Below are positions 7,119 through 17,600 of a stretch of DNA of 42,440 nt, piece by piece. Made by a program: the position numbers and the translations under genes. The stretch is taken from NCBI GenBank assembly GCA_964617665.1, contig CAZUAH010000056.1, positions 1 to 42,440 of the forward strand, written 5' to 3'. Source of the DNA: JADHUC01 sp964617665 (GTDB lineage: Bacteria; Planctomycetota; Planctomycetia; Pirellulales; Pirellulaceae). Below the pieces are notes generated by a model. It did not search any database, had not been told where the DNA came from, and saw only the letters and a list, made by a program, of their open reading frames with translations. Position 1 is the stretch's first letter, and each line of letters opens with the position of its first letter.

Positions 7119-10100
7119 TCAGTCGCCGAGTTGGTGAATCGTGTTGTGGATCTTTCCGTCGACGTACTCGCCGCCGGCGCCTTTGATCGAATACTTGATC
7201 TCCATGCACTGGATTGGCTGGATATCTGGGATCGTCAAGAGAACAGTTCGACCATCCTCGGATAGCGTGGCGCCGGTGATCTTCGATGGTTTCTCGTTGT
7301 AGTGATCCGAACCGTAGCTGGCGGATCGGCGAAGTGTCCAGGTCTTGACGGCCCAGTTGCGTACCTCGGTTGCCGATTCCCGGTCCAGCGTGCCGCTGAA
7401 CGTTACGGCCATGCCTTCTTTCCGGGCGTTCAGGCCGATCGGTAGATGCACCGGCTTGCCCGTGTAACGCAGGCGATAGAATCCACCGGGTTGGTGCTGG
7501 TTTCCGGCCCAGGCGAACATGCCGCAGGTATAGAGCTGACCATTCTCCGGGTGAAAGCGGCCTCGCATCACGCCTGTTGGAAACAGCGGGATCGGCAGTT
7601 CGCATACGCCGCCCTGCAGGCGGTCGCCAACCTTCTCGTGCGGCACAACGTAGATCTTGCCGTAGCCGTAGGAGGTGTTCAACAGAGTCCCGTCCAGCGG
7701 TCCCCAAGCTTTGCTGTCAACCCAAATCAACTCGGCCGGCGAACGGTCGACGGCGTTGGTGATCCAGCACATTGGTGGCTCCATGGCGTCGTCCGACGGG
7801 TCCGTGACGTCGTGGTAGCCCCAGAAGTTGCCGTATGCGCGACCTTCGCCGCGAATCCAGTTGATTCGGTTCTTGGGCATCCAATGCCCTTCCTGATCCG
7901 TCACGAAACAGGTGCCATCCGGATTCACGCAGACGCCATTCGGGGCCCGGAAACCCCGAGCGAGAATCTCGGTGTGCGAGCCGTCTTTGCTCACGCGCAG
8001 CAGCGTGCCGTGGTGCGGCACAAGGGGCGTCTTAGCGTGCCGAGCCCCTTTCGAATAGTAGAAATTGCCTTCGGCGTCAGTTTGCAGGCCCATGGCAAAT
8101 TCGTGGAAGTGCTCGGTCACCTGGTGGTCGCTGTTGAAGCTCTCGTAGAAATCTATTTCACCGTCGCCATTCAAATCGTTCAGGATAACGATCTGATCGC
8201 GGCATGCCACGTAGATTCGGCCATCGACGATCTTCAATCCCAACGGCTGAAACAGGCCCGAGGCAATTCGCTGCCAGGTCAGATCGAACAGAGCAGGTTC
8301 AGCCGCATCGCTGCTATCTTCGGCCGGCCCTTTTCCGGCTGTGGCATCGAGTCCCGGGGCAATACCGCTGACCAGCCACACGCTGCCATCCCAGGTGCAA
8401 ACGGCGGCTTGCCTCTCATCTGGGAGGAAATCGAATCCGGTCAGTCGCATTCGGCAGGACCAGGGATTGCGATCCGGGTGGGTGAAGGTATCGACCGCGA
8501 ATGGCCCATCGTCCAATCCGCGTATGCCCTGCGTGGTGAGCTTGTCGGGCCAACGTGGCGGACCGCCTTCGGTCAACGGTCGCAACTCGATCGCCGACAC
8601 CGTGTCGGTCATCGTCGAGACGACCGATTTGACTTCGTCTCCAGTCTCTGGAGAAGCCATCCACAACACGAAGTTCAGCGGAGCGTTGCCGGCGGGGATC
8701 GTTAGTCGGAGGTCGCCCTCGTCGCTGGTGGACCATGCAGCCCCCGAGATCGCCGGGCTCAATCCGGCGACAATCGCGCCTTCGCGTCTGGCGTCTCCGG
8801 CGCCTTTGATGACGGTCCCATCGTGGCTATTTCCTGTCACGTCACGGACCGTATCGCCACGTACCTCATCCAACTTCCAGTGGGCCACGAGGTCTTTATC
8901 GTTCGCCGCTTCAGATCCAACTGAAGCGACTTCCTCCTCGGCCAAAGCTCGCTGGTAGAATCGCACGCCGGAAATCTGCCCGTCGAAATGCGATTGTTGG
9001 CGAGGGAAGTTGGACGCCGTGAAGCCCACTCGCACAACATGCCCATTGACTTTGCCTTTCGGCTTCAGATGACCTTCGCCCTCCAACTTGCCATCGACGT
9101 ACAAACGCACTCGACCGGTTTCGTGTTGCCATGTCATGGCCACGTCGTGCCAGCGGTCGTCATTCACTGACCGACGGGAGTGCACGGCGCCTACCCACCC
9201 GATGTCGAAGGTCAGTTTGCCGCCGCGCACGAACAGCGTTTTACCGTCTGCGACCCACGGTCCGCTAGGTGCCGTCTTGCAGAGAATGCTGCCTCCCTTC
9301 CGCGTCTTGATGCGGGCACAGATCGAATAGTCTTGGTTCGTCCAGCCCATGGCGTCCGAACCGGCCACATCGACACTGGTCGCTCCGTCAAAACGCAGCG
9401 GCGTAGTGGCGTCTTGCACATGAGCCGATTCAATCGGCCCCAGGACTACGACGTCCGAGTGTGATGCCGTGTCTGGCAGTGTTTCGCCTCGCGGATGACG
9501 TGCCACTTGCAGGACCAAGTCTTTGTTGCGAGGTCCGATGTTCAGATTGCGTGCAAACGCAGGACCGGCCCCCGTGATTTGCAGGCGGGGCATCTCAAGT
9601 ACATCGGTTTCGCCCACCGTGTAGGCGACGATCACCTGATTGCCGAAATGATACAATCCCTTGTATTGTGCCCAATCGCGCGGCAACGTGCCGTACGGGC
9701 GATCGTCTCTTCCACGCAGACGCGGATCCTCGAAGCCACCGCCCTCCGGATTGCCCCAGCCCGGTGCGGTTGGATTGGCAAAATGGACCTCGCCGACAAC
9801 CCGCGGATGGATCCCGTGCTTGCCATTCATCATGATGGCATTCCAGTCGATGAAGCCGTTGCCGCTCCACCCAGCCGCCACGCGCATCGTGTCGTGATCG
9901 TACAGCATCCAGTACTGCCCCTGGGAAACGCCGCCTGGGCCGGCATCCAGGCGTACGGCAATTCCCTTGTAGGCAAGATTCGTTGCGTCGTTACCGACCT
10001 CGTAAGAAGCAATCAGGTTGGGCCCATAGTCCATGCTGATCCACGGTTCGGCACTTGATGGTTCGGGGCCGCGAGTGGTTCCTTCAGGCAACTCGTCGAG

Positions 10101-11093
10101 GTAGCTGTCGCTGATGGCAACAAATTGTGCTGTGTTGTATGGCTTCAGGTACGCTTCGCGTATGTAGTGGATTACGTCGTACTTCTGCTTGGGCACCATC
10201 CATGACTGTGCGACCATCATCCCATAGCCATTTGTCAGCGTCTGGTACATGCCGTGCGGATCGCTGCCATTCTTGAATTTATCCGACGCGAACTTCAACG
10301 ATGTGGGCAGCGAACCCGGAACATCTTTCGTGCCATGGCAGTTTACGCAGAGCCGCTCGTAAATCACTTCGCCACGTTTGAAGCTCTCCTGGTTCAAATC
10401 GGCGATCATGCCGGCGTGGTCGATGTTCTTCTCGTATTCCGGCAACGGTCGCGCGGCATATAGCGAAGCGACAGCCCGGAGTTGTCGGGCGCGTTCCGTT
10501 CCCTTGTCGGCAATCTCCAACAGATACCGTACGACGTCCAAGAACTGCTGGCGGCCAGCCAGTCCGTTAACCAACCCCGTCGGCATGGCGGACACCCGCC
10601 CGTGGAATCGCTCGTCGATCTTCTCATTCGGAATCGTGATCAGCTTCCCGTCCTGCGCCGGATCGCGAAGCACTAGTGCCTCCTTGCCTTCCTCCTCCAG
10701 CAGTCCGGTCAGCGTTTTGCCTCTATCCGTGATCACGACAACCGATTCGTATCCCTTCTTGATCGCGTGGGACGGCTGCAGCAGAGAATCGACATAGTGC
10801 CGATCGGTGACGTCGTCGTCGGGCTTCGTCAAATCGGGGCCCAGCGGCGATTTCTTTCCGCCTGGGTCGTGGCATTTGATGCAAGCCAGATGCGGCGTGA
10901 AGAAAGCGATCGCACCACGAGTAACATCGCCCTGGCCTCTTGCCGCCTGCGCCAAGGACGTCGCGTCCTCTTTCAGCAATTGCTGCTCGAGAGTCAGCGA
11001 CGCGGGCGTGCCATCTTGGGCGAATCCTACATTGTCTGCCAAGAACAACGAGATCCCGAGGATGAGTATTTGCTGTATTCTCATAAACGTCAT
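7119..11093 (-). CDS. Giant PVC-type di-heme cytochrome c protein with DUF6797 and LamG-like domains
   Basis: This is a 1324-residue exported protein. A signal peptide (residues about 4-25, ending GFAQ) precedes two c-type heme sites, CIKCH at 71-75 and CVNCH at 250-254. The first lies in a Planctomycetes-type heme-binding region with a DxxRFHGR-like follow-up. Residues about 320-580 resemble DUF6797. Residues about 585-740 look like a LamG/concanavalin fold (GWTNQDYSICARIKTRKGGS, then DDRWHDVAMTW and VRLYVDGKL). The C-terminal half, with the GFDFLPDERQAAVCTWDGSV and GFRAPNGVCVNPDGTCFVTD blocks, looks like a sugar-dehydrogenase-type beta-propeller. A periplasmic redox enzyme acting on a carbohydrate is a reasonable inference. 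It is convergent with ettA and divergent from a symporter gene. Confidence 0.8.
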   Translation of the reverse strand: MTFMRIQQILILGISLFLADNVGFAQDGTPASLTLEQQLLKEDATSLAQAARGQGDVTRGAIAFFTPHLACIKCHDPGGKKSPLGPDLTKPDDDVTDRHYVDSLLQPSHAIKKGYESVVVITDRGKTLTGLLEEEGKEALVLRDPAQDGKLITIPNEKIDERFHGRVSAMPTGLVNGLAGRQQFLDVVRYLLEIADKGTERARQLRAVASLYAARPLPEYEKNIDHAGMIADLNQESFKRGEVIYERLCVNCHGTKDVPGSLPTSLKFASDKFKNGSDPHGMYQTLTNGYGMMVAQSWMVPKQKYDVIHYIREAYLKPYNTAQFVAISDSYLDELPEGTTRGPEPSSAEPWISMDYGPNLIASYEVGNDATNLAYKGIAVRLDAGPGGVSQGQYWMLYDHDTMRVAAGWSGNGFIDWNAIMMNGKHGIHPRVVGEVHFANPTAPGWGNPEGGGFEDPRLRGRDDRPYGTLPRDWAQYKGLYHFGNQVIVAYTVGETDVLEMPRLQITGAGPAFARNLNIGPRNKDLVLQVARHPRGETLPDTASHSDVVVLGPIESAHVQDATTPLRFDGATSVDVAGSDAMGWTNQDYSICARIKTRKGGSILCKTAPSGPWVADGKTLFVRGGKLTFDIGWVGAVHSRRSVNDDRWHDVAMTWQHETGRVRLYVDGKLEGEGHLKPKGKVNGHVVRVGFTASNFPRQQSHFDGQISGVRFYQRALAEEEVASVGSEAANDKDLVAHWKLDEVRGDTVRDVTGNSHDGTVIKGAGDARREGAIVAGLSPAISGAAWSTSDEGDLRLTIPAGNAPLNFVLWMASPETGDEVKSVVSTMTDTVSAIELRPLTEGGPPRWPDKLTTQGIRGLDDGPFAVDTFTHPDRNPWSCRMRLTGFDFLPDERQAAVCTWDGSVWLVSGIAPGLDATAGKGPAEDSSDAAEPALFDLTWQRIASGLFQPLGLKIVDGRIYVACRDQIVILNDLNGDGEIDFYESFNSDHQVTEHFHEFAMGLQTDAEGNFYYSKGARHAKTPLVPHHGTLLRVSKDGSHTEILARGFRAPNGVCVNPDGTCFVTDQEGHWMPKNRINWIRGEGRAYGNFWGYHDVTDPSDDAMEPPMCWITNAVDRSPAELIWVDSKAWGPLDGTLLNTSYGYGKIYVVPHEKVGDRLQGGVCELPIPLFPTGVMRGRFHPENGQLYTCGMFAWAGNQHQPGGFYRLRYTGKPVHLPIGLNARKEGMAVTFSGTLDRESATEVRNWAVKTWTLRRSASYGSDHYNEKPSKITGATLSEDGRTVLLTIPDIQPIQCMEIKYSIKGAGGEYVDGKIHNTIHQLGD

Positions 11094-11124
11094 CTGTTAC
11101 TCGGAGAGTTGGAAGGTCGCACTG

Positions 11125-11158
11125 AGGGCTTGTATTCGGTACCGAGTACCCAAGCCCT
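11125..11158. promoter_or_regulatory. Long palindrome in a divergent promoter region
   Basis: The outer arms AGGGCTTG and CAAGCCCT enclose the near-perfect palindrome TATTCGGTACCGAGTA, with only two unpaired C. It sits 32 bases upstream of the giant cytochrome start. It could be an operator or a hairpin in the leader of that mRNA. The rest of the 429-base spacer (11094-11522) shows no gene. Confidence 0.5.
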
Positions 11159-11401
11159 TTGTAACCAGTACCTTGCGACCAGGGTGCGGGGTTTGCGGAT
11201 GGGGAAATAACGCAGCATTGCCTATATTCCCCAAAACGTTTGCAGCATGCAAGGCGAGGTTCGGGCTGTCTCTTCTTCAACAATCCGGCAAGGGAAATGC
11301 GGTAACCGGTTCTGATCGCGGAATCCGGTTTCTGCCTTCGGACGAGTCGATGCGTGTGGCCAGACGGGGACCGAGGATTTCCAATGGGTGGGGGGATGCG
11401 T

Positions 11402-11407
11402 TATACT
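11402..11407 (+). promoter_or_regulatory. Possible -10 box (TATACT) for the symporter gene
   Basis: TATACT matches the bacterial -10 consensus at five of six positions and lies about 115 bases before the symporter ATG. No convincing -35 box is seen, so this is a weak call. Confidence 0.25.
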
Positions 11408-11522
11408 ACTCACCCGTCTTCGCTGGGACGCTGTCAACAAAGACAAGTCTCATTGACGCGGGAGACCGTCTGTTTTGCGCCCCGCTTCGTTTTGTCGCAT
11501 GTAGGATCGGAAAGGAAACGGC

Positions 11523-13613
11523 ATGGGCTGGCCCGACTTTGTCATCTTTGTGGGCTTTATCGCCACGGTCATCTTCGTTGGTTTGTGGAAGAGTAGGGGC
11601 GAAAAGACCCACGGCGAGCACGGTGCTCAAGACTACTTTCTGGCTGGGCGAGGCCTGATGTGGTGGCTGATCGGCTTCTCGCTGATCGCCGCGAATATTT
11701 CGACCGAGCAGTTCGTGGGGATGAGCGGCAAGGCGGCCGACTGGCTTGGCATGGCCATCGCGAGCTACGAATGGATGGCTGCGGTTACGCTTGTCTTCGT
11801 GGCATTCATATTCCTGCCGACGTTTCTCCGTAGCGGCATCTACACCATTCCGGAGTTTCTCGAATACCGCTACGACGCATTCGCCAGGACGTTCATGGCT
11901 ATCTGCACGATGGTCATCCTGGTCGGAGTACCGACCGCATCGGTGATCTTCTCTGGTGCGAAGGTGATTACCGGCAACTTCCAAGGCGTGACTGTGGTCG
12001 GTCTTGATCTGGGCAGTATCACGGTTGGCTGCTGGATCATCGGAACGCTGGCGGCGGTGTATGTATTTGCCGGCGGGCTTAAGGCGTGCGCCTGGGCCGA
12101 TTTGCTTCAAGGTTCCGCGCTGATCGTCGGCGGTATCGTAATCGCTTGGTTTGCCATGAGTGTTCTGGCGGATGCCGATCCTGAAGAGTTGATCACGACG
12201 GCCCGCAACCAGGACGTGACAGCCGAGAGTCTGCAAGATGCTGGTGCTGTCGAACGATTCTGGGAGCTGAACAAAGGACCGCTTCCGGACGGCAAGACGC
12301 ACATGGTGCGCGACATCAAAGACAAGGAGATCCCTTGGACCGCTCTGATGATCGGGCTTTGGATACCCAACTTCTTCTATTGGGGGCTCAACCAGTACAT
12401 CACGCAACGTACATTGGGCTCGAAATCACTGGCGCAGGGCCAGAAGGGAATTGTATTTGCCGCGTTTCTCAAATTGATCATCCCTTTCATCGTCGTGATT
12501 CCCGGCATCCTCGCTTTCAATCTGTTCAACGGAGATTTGAAAGACGATGCAGTGAATCGAAACGCGCTTATCGTCTCAGAGTATTCGCCCGAATTCTATC
12601 GCAGCCTGCCAGACGGAATGACGCCGGATGCAGACGATCCGCGCAACAAGAACATCATGGAGGACATAAGCGAGAATCTGGCAAACGGGGGCGACCCCGA
12701 GAAGACGCAACTGTACAAATTCGACGATGTGTTCGCTGAATTGCATCCCGACGGAGCTGCGGTGGTTATCGCTTACAACCTCGAGCAAATCGACGGCCGC
12801 GTGAGCGTTGGGACGGCACCTGCCGAGGACGCCTCACCAGCGCAATGGGCCGCCTATAGCGAGGAAGTGACTAAGGCAGCCAGCGACAAGTTTGAGGACG
12901 AATTCGCTGATGAAACGCTTGTCGCACACGATTACGACAACGCTTTCCCGACGCTGATCCGTAAGCTGCTGCCGGCCGGTGTAGGTATCAAGGGGTTCGT
13001 GCTGGCGGCGATTTTCGGCGCGGTCGTCAGCTCGCTGGCGTCGATGCTCAACTCAGCGTCAACCATTGCCACGATGGACATCTACCGCAAGCTGCGCAGG
13101 GATGCGAGTCAATACGAACTCGTGACCGCTGGGCGCGTCTGCGTGGTGCTGTTCGTGTTGATTGCCATGATCATCGCCCCAATGCTTGGACATCCGGCCT
13201 TTGGCGGGATCTTCACTTTCATTCAGGAATTCCAAGGGTTCATTTCGCCAGGCATTCTGGCCATCTTTCTGTTTGGCCTTCTGGTTCACCGCGCCCCGCG
13301 TTACGCAGGGACACTTGGTCTGGTTCTCAATCCGCTCCTGTACGGTTTGTTCAAGTTCAGTCCGCAGATCTTCGGCGAAGCCAATCCCAGCGTGCTCGCA
13401 TTGGTTGCCAAATGGTCATTCCTCGACCGCATGGCCCTTTGCTTTGGCATACTTGTCACCGTGCTGACGATCCTGACGTTGGTTAATCCATTGAAGAAGC
13501 CGGTCGAATTGCCGGTCAACAAGGAAATGGACATGCAGACGTCGAAGGGTGCCAAAGCGTGCGGCATCGTAGTCGTGCTGTTGACGGTGGCACTGTACGT
13601 GATCTTCTGGTAA
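11523..13613 (+). CDS. Sodium:solute symporter (SSS/SGLT family) with large insertion
   Basis: This is an inner-membrane sodium-coupled transporter of 696 residues, most like the sugar/SGLT branch. The N-terminus has YFLAGRGLMWWLIGFSLIAA and the TEQFVGMSG motif. About a dozen or more hydrophobic helices follow. The sodium-site block VVSSLASMLNSASTIATMDI lies near residues 501-520. Between helices ending near 336 and restarting near 472 there is an acidic hydrophilic insertion of roughly 135 residues, where typical relatives have a short loop. The start ATG follows AAAGGA by seven bases. It is divergent from the giant cytochrome gene. The substrate is unknown; a sugar or sugar acid is plausible. 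Confidence 0.9.
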   Translation: MGWPDFVIFVGFIATVIFVGLWKSRGEKTHGEHGAQDYFLAGRGLMWWLIGFSLIAANISTEQFVGMSGKAADWLGMAIASYEWMAAVTLVFVAFIFLPTFLRSGIYTIPEFLEYRYDAFARTFMAICTMVILVGVPTASVIFSGAKVITGNFQGVTVVGLDLGSITVGCWIIGTLAAVYVFAGGLKACAWADLLQGSALIVGGIVIAWFAMSVLADADPEELITTARNQDVTAESLQDAGAVERFWELNKGPLPDGKTHMVRDIKDKEIPWTALMIGLWIPNFFYWGLNQYITQRTLGSKSLAQGQKGIVFAAFLKLIIPFIVVIPGILAFNLFNGDLKDDAVNRNALIVSEYSPEFYRSLPDGMTPDADDPRNKNIMEDISENLANGGDPEKTQLYKFDDVFAELHPDGAAVVIAYNLEQIDGRVSVGTAPAEDASPAQWAAYSEEVTKAASDKFEDEFADETLVAHDYDNAFPTLIRKLLPAGVGIKGFVLAAIFGAVVSSLASMLNSASTIATMDIYRKLRRDASQYELVTAGRVCVVLFVLIAMIIAPMLGHPAFGGIFTFIQEFQGFISPGILAIFLFGLLVHRAPRYAGTLGLVLNPLLYGLFKFSPQIFGEANPSVLALVAKWSFLDRMALCFGILVTVLTILTLVNPLKKPVELPVNKEMDMQTSKGAKACGIVVVLLTVALYVIFW

Positions 13614-13684
13614 TCGTCCCCACTGCAACGCCGTTCCGTCCTAACGGATCGCTGGCGATTATGTCCGACGAGGACGCCTCAAAG

Positions 13685-13720
13685 CTCCTCTCCCCTTGAG
13701 GGGAGAGGCTGGGTGAGGGG
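13685..13720. repeat. Hairpin repeat CTCTCCCC-TTGA-GGGGAGAG with GGGTGAGGGG tail
   Basis: A perfect eight-base inverted repeat (13688-13695 with 13700-13707, loop TTGA) is followed by CTGGGTGAGGGGTGA. The combination is a form I recognise as widespread in bacterial intergenic DNA. It lies between the convergent symporter and DUF1559 genes and may also end transcription, though no T-run follows. The rest of 13614-13792 shows no gene. Confidence 0.7.
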
Positions 13721-13792
13721 TGAAAGCCCAGGCAAAAGACCGTCACCCCGGCTCTCTCCCAGAAGGCGAGGGAACGCCGGAATCCTCTCGCG

Positions 13793-14614
13793 CTAAGGGG
13801 CCCGCAACAACCCTTTGTCGATCAACTCGTCGCGCGTCACGTTTTCGCCTCCGCTGATCGTGATCAACGCTCGCAGTTGTTGGGGTTCTATGTCCTCGCT
13901 CATGAAGTAGACCTCGCCGTCCACGAACGCGACGTTTGCACCACCGGGATGCTGGCTGCTGATGCTCGGTTTCGAACTGTCATTAACGCGGAAACTCATC
14001 GTTTCGATCGACAACGTCCATGGCTGAAGCCAATGAACATTGGGATGGTCGATCTCGACAGCAACAAGAGTATTGGCCGTTCCATCGGTGATGTCAGTGT
14101 GGGTAGTTCGCCGATTCGATGGGAACAAAGTGCCTGGGCCGGTAATCACCGTGTAGTTCGTGAAGCGCGTCTTGGTGTGCTGGCGATGGCTTGGGCAGAC
14201 GCAGTAGTCCGGCGTTCCCGGTATGAAACGTCTCCCCGTGTTATCGCTTATCGTCCGATATGCGAGGGTCAGATTGTGTTGGCTGTCCCATGGCTCTTTG
14301 AAGCGATATTGGTCGTAGATCGGACGTTGCTCCATGTAACGCAGGATTGCGATATGCCAGCCGTGCATCGGTCTTCCGTTCGAGTCGTTGCGTATTGCTC
14401 TCGGATAGCGTTTGAAGAAAGCGTAGTGATTGTGGATGCAGAATGCGATTTGCTTCAGATTAGACGAGCACTCCTGGCACCGCGCCGCCTCGCGCCGAGC
14501 AGCAAAAAAGGGAATCGACAGTCCAAACGCGACTCCGACAAGCAGCGTACACGCCAGCAGAAACCGCGGACTGAATTGAAATCGCTTCCCCACGTGCGTT
14601 TCTGCTTGATCCAT
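13793..14614 (-). CDS. DUF1559-type (pseudopilin-like) protein with atypical N-terminus
   Basis: This is a 273-residue protein of the planctomycete DUF1559 family. A single hydrophobic segment (about residues 18-37) is followed by the family block AARREAARCQECSSNLKQIA, then HGWHIAILRYMEQRPIYDQY and the C-terminal HPGGANVAFVDGEVYFMSED block. The usual prepilin cleavage and methylation motif (GFTLVELLV-like) is missing; the segment before the helix reads RFQFSPRFLLAC. The protein may therefore be a simple membrane-anchored member rather than a processed pseudopilin. The ATG at 14614 is chosen because the longer frame overlaps the upstream gene's end. It starts 37 bases after the stop of the giant hydrolase, on the same strand. 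Function is unknown. Confidence 0.82.
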   Translation of the reverse strand: MDQAETHVGKRFQFSPRFLLACTLLVGVAFGLSIPFFAARREAARCQECSSNLKQIAFCIHNHYAFFKRYPRAIRNDSNGRPMHGWHIAILRYMEQRPIYDQYRFKEPWDSQHNLTLAYRTISDNTGRRFIPGTPDYCVCPSHRQHTKTRFTNYTVITGPGTLFPSNRRTTHTDITDGTANTLVAVEIDHPNVHWLQPWTLSIETMSFRVNDSSKPSISSQHPGGANVAFVDGEVYFMSEDIEPQQLRALITISGGENVTRDELIDKGLLRAP

Positions 14615-14651
14615 AGTCAGCCTCTTACATGCCTGACGTGCAGCGTCACAC

Positions 14652-17600
14652 TTATTCGCTTCGCTGTCCGATCTGCCACGAGCTCCTCGCCACGTCCGGC
14701 GCGATCTCGGGCAACACGGCATCTAGTTCGGTCGATTCGCCGCCAAGCTCTTCCCAATCGAACTCGTTCACGAACCGACGTACTGACGAGTCGGACTGTC
14801 CAGCAAGCAGACCGAAGACGCCGCGTCGCGTCTGGCGTTCGTCCAGCAGGACCAGAGGCACGTGGCCGTATCGCGTCGGTTTCCAGTCGGATGGTGTCGA
14901 CGAGGACTCGGCGAACGGCCGGTCCGTCGCGTCGTGCGAAGCAGGGCTCGAATGGCCAAACGCCAAAGTCGGCGAGAAGGCGAGGCCGATCATTGACGCC
15001 TCGGACGCTTCACCCTCGCTTGATCCTGCCCCATATCTATTGATCCAATCGATCGCGCGCAATACGTCAAGCGTTGTGACGAGAGCGTCGTGGTTCACGT
15101 CATAGTAGTTCGGTGGTACCTCCGGTGGCGCGGGTAGTGAAGTATCTCCCGGATGTGCGTTGATGTATACGATAATGGCCAGCACGTCTAGTGTCGTCAC
15201 ACCGTCCTTGTTGTTCACGTCGCAGGGCAAGGCGAGATTGTGCCAGGAGGCGAAAGAGACCTCGTTGTCCGTGCTGGTTGACGCCCCAATCGGGTTCCCG
15301 GCCGCGTCATGCGTCGTTCCCGCAGCGATGCTCGCCACGACCGTACCGCTGCCGGTCATACCCCTCACGGTCACATCGTACATCGTACCGTCGGCGCCGA
15401 CGGGAGCGACGGCGACTGCCAAATCACCCGAGGCCGTGCTGCCAACCGTCACGTCATCAGCCGTGAAATCGGCGACCGGCTGACTGAAGACGACATCGAA
15501 ACGGATCGGCGAGGCGCTGGTCGGATCGCTCTGGGCCGCGTCTTGGTTGATCGTCACCGTCAAAGCAGGTACCAACGCGACCTGATCCAGGTAGAAGACG
15601 GGGTCCGCTGGAAAACCGTCTTCCTGGAATGCGATTCCTGTGATCACCGGCTCATTGGGATCCACTATATCGACCAACGGGATCGCTACAAGTTGCCAAT
15701 CCCCTGCCACATCGCACGTATTTCCCTGGAGGTACTCGGCAAGTCTATGACGAGCCGCAACCGAGGCCGGATACTCCGTACTCTCCGGTTTTGGCCCGGT
15801 CGTGAAGATGGTGAAGTCCAAATCGACGGAGGTCGGGTGGACACAGAACTGGAGCGTTTCGAATCGGCTGCTATCCAGGCCAAAGTCGTGGACGAATTTC
15901 AGGCCGTCCCACTGCTCCTTGAATTCGACCATCATTGAGTGCTCGCCCACAACCTTTGGTGTGGCCGTCGATGGATCGACGATTGTGTCACCCCACCAGC
16001 CCACGTTCTGCCCCGTCTTGTGCCATGGGTTGACCCTCTGGTCGTCGTAAATCAGCGAATCGTGCGGTACGGGATCGAGCAAGGCGGGCGTCGAGTACGT
16101 GCCGCCGGGAAATTCGGCCAGCTTGTCAAGTAGTACCGCTCCCGCCAGGCGTGCTAGATTCAACGGGTCAGCAGAATTGCGGGCCGGATCGATGTAGTGC
16201 CACGCGGCCACGGACAGGTGCAACGGATCGAAGAAGTTGCGGTATGTGTGATCAACCAGCTCGACCCAAGCGGACGTTGAGGGAACCCCCACCTCGCCAA
16301 TGAAAATCGGAACGTCATACTCCATCGACCAGTCGATCGCCGGCAACAGCCGATCGCGCACATAGTACTCCCAGTGGTCCGCCGGTCCGACATCCTCGCC
16401 AGGGCTGGCGTACTGGGAGTCGTTGGCATAATCAAAGTAGACGTGCGGCGAATACACGACGCGAGACGGATCGACCGTGTCGGTGATCCAAGGCGCATCG
16501 TTTTCCACGGGCCAATTGCTGGCCAACGAGTAGTTGGGGCCTTCGACGAAGACGAGATGATAAGGGTCCTCCTGGCGGATCGTTTCCACGAGGCGTTGCG
16601 AAATGACATGCCAGTCTGACGCCACGGACTCATGGATCGGTTCGTTCATCAGATCGTAGCCCAGCACTGTCGGGTTCCCCGCAAAGTGTGCGGCCAGCAG
16701 ACGCCAAGTGTAATCGAGAAGGTATTGGTGAGCGGGGCTGCCGTCGACGTCCTCCTCCTCCGATTCGCCCGACCAGTATTTGAGAAAATCGTGCATGTCC
16801 AGGATGACGTACAGCCCATGCTCGCCCGCCATCTCGACAACCTCGTCAAGTACGCCTAGATAACCGGCCTGTAATCCGACAGGCAGCGGGTCGCCAGGAT
16901 TCCAACCGGGGACAAGGCGTGCCCATTCAAAAGGCACGCGAACAACGTTGAACCCGTGATTCTGGAGCTCGACAAAGTCGGCCTCACGGGGCTGGAAGTA
17001 GTCCGTGCCCAATACACCTGTGTAGGGATAGGCGAAGAAGGAGCCGTATTCCAGACCGGTCACGTTCACGCCGCGAAATACCGTCTTCTCGCCACTCGAG
17101 TCTCTGACAATATCGCAGCCTTCAGCGTGAAAATGCGAGTGTGGCGGATAGGCGAGTTCGTAAGCATCCAGGTTCGTCAGCCCGTCATTATTCGGATCGT
17201 CTTGAGGCTGCGCCGACAGGCTGGCAAAGTTGCGTTGCTCCCAGCGATCGGGCAATTTGTCCTGGTCGCGATCCGGCGCGGTGCGGCCTGGGTGGATTCC
17301 CAGCGACAGTTCGACTGCAGTCGTCAGGCTATCGCCATCCGGATCGCTGCCGGCACCAAACTGCAGCGTGCGCAGAAGTCGGTATTCCCAGTTGTCCGGC
17401 AAATCGTCGATATCGATGTCGTTATCCATCACAGTGGGGTTTCCACCACCGACGAACTGTGCCGCTTGGCCTGCGAGGTATTCTTCGAGGTTGTACGCCA
17501 AGTCACCGTCGAGATCGTCGTAACGATCCTGGCTCAGCGTACCTAGTTTGCCCGTTTCCCACCCGTCATCTATCAAATCGTTGTCGTTATCGTTGACGGC

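Noticed and set aside
7446..8705. Long plus-strand open frame of 419 codons inside the giant cytochrome gene
   Set aside because: It is antisense to a gene with clear heme motifs and domains, shows no recognisable domain, and arises from the high-GC codon bias.
13877..15043. Plus-strand open frame of 388 codons
   Set aside because: It runs antisense across the DUF1559 gene and the end of the giant hydrolase, both well supported.
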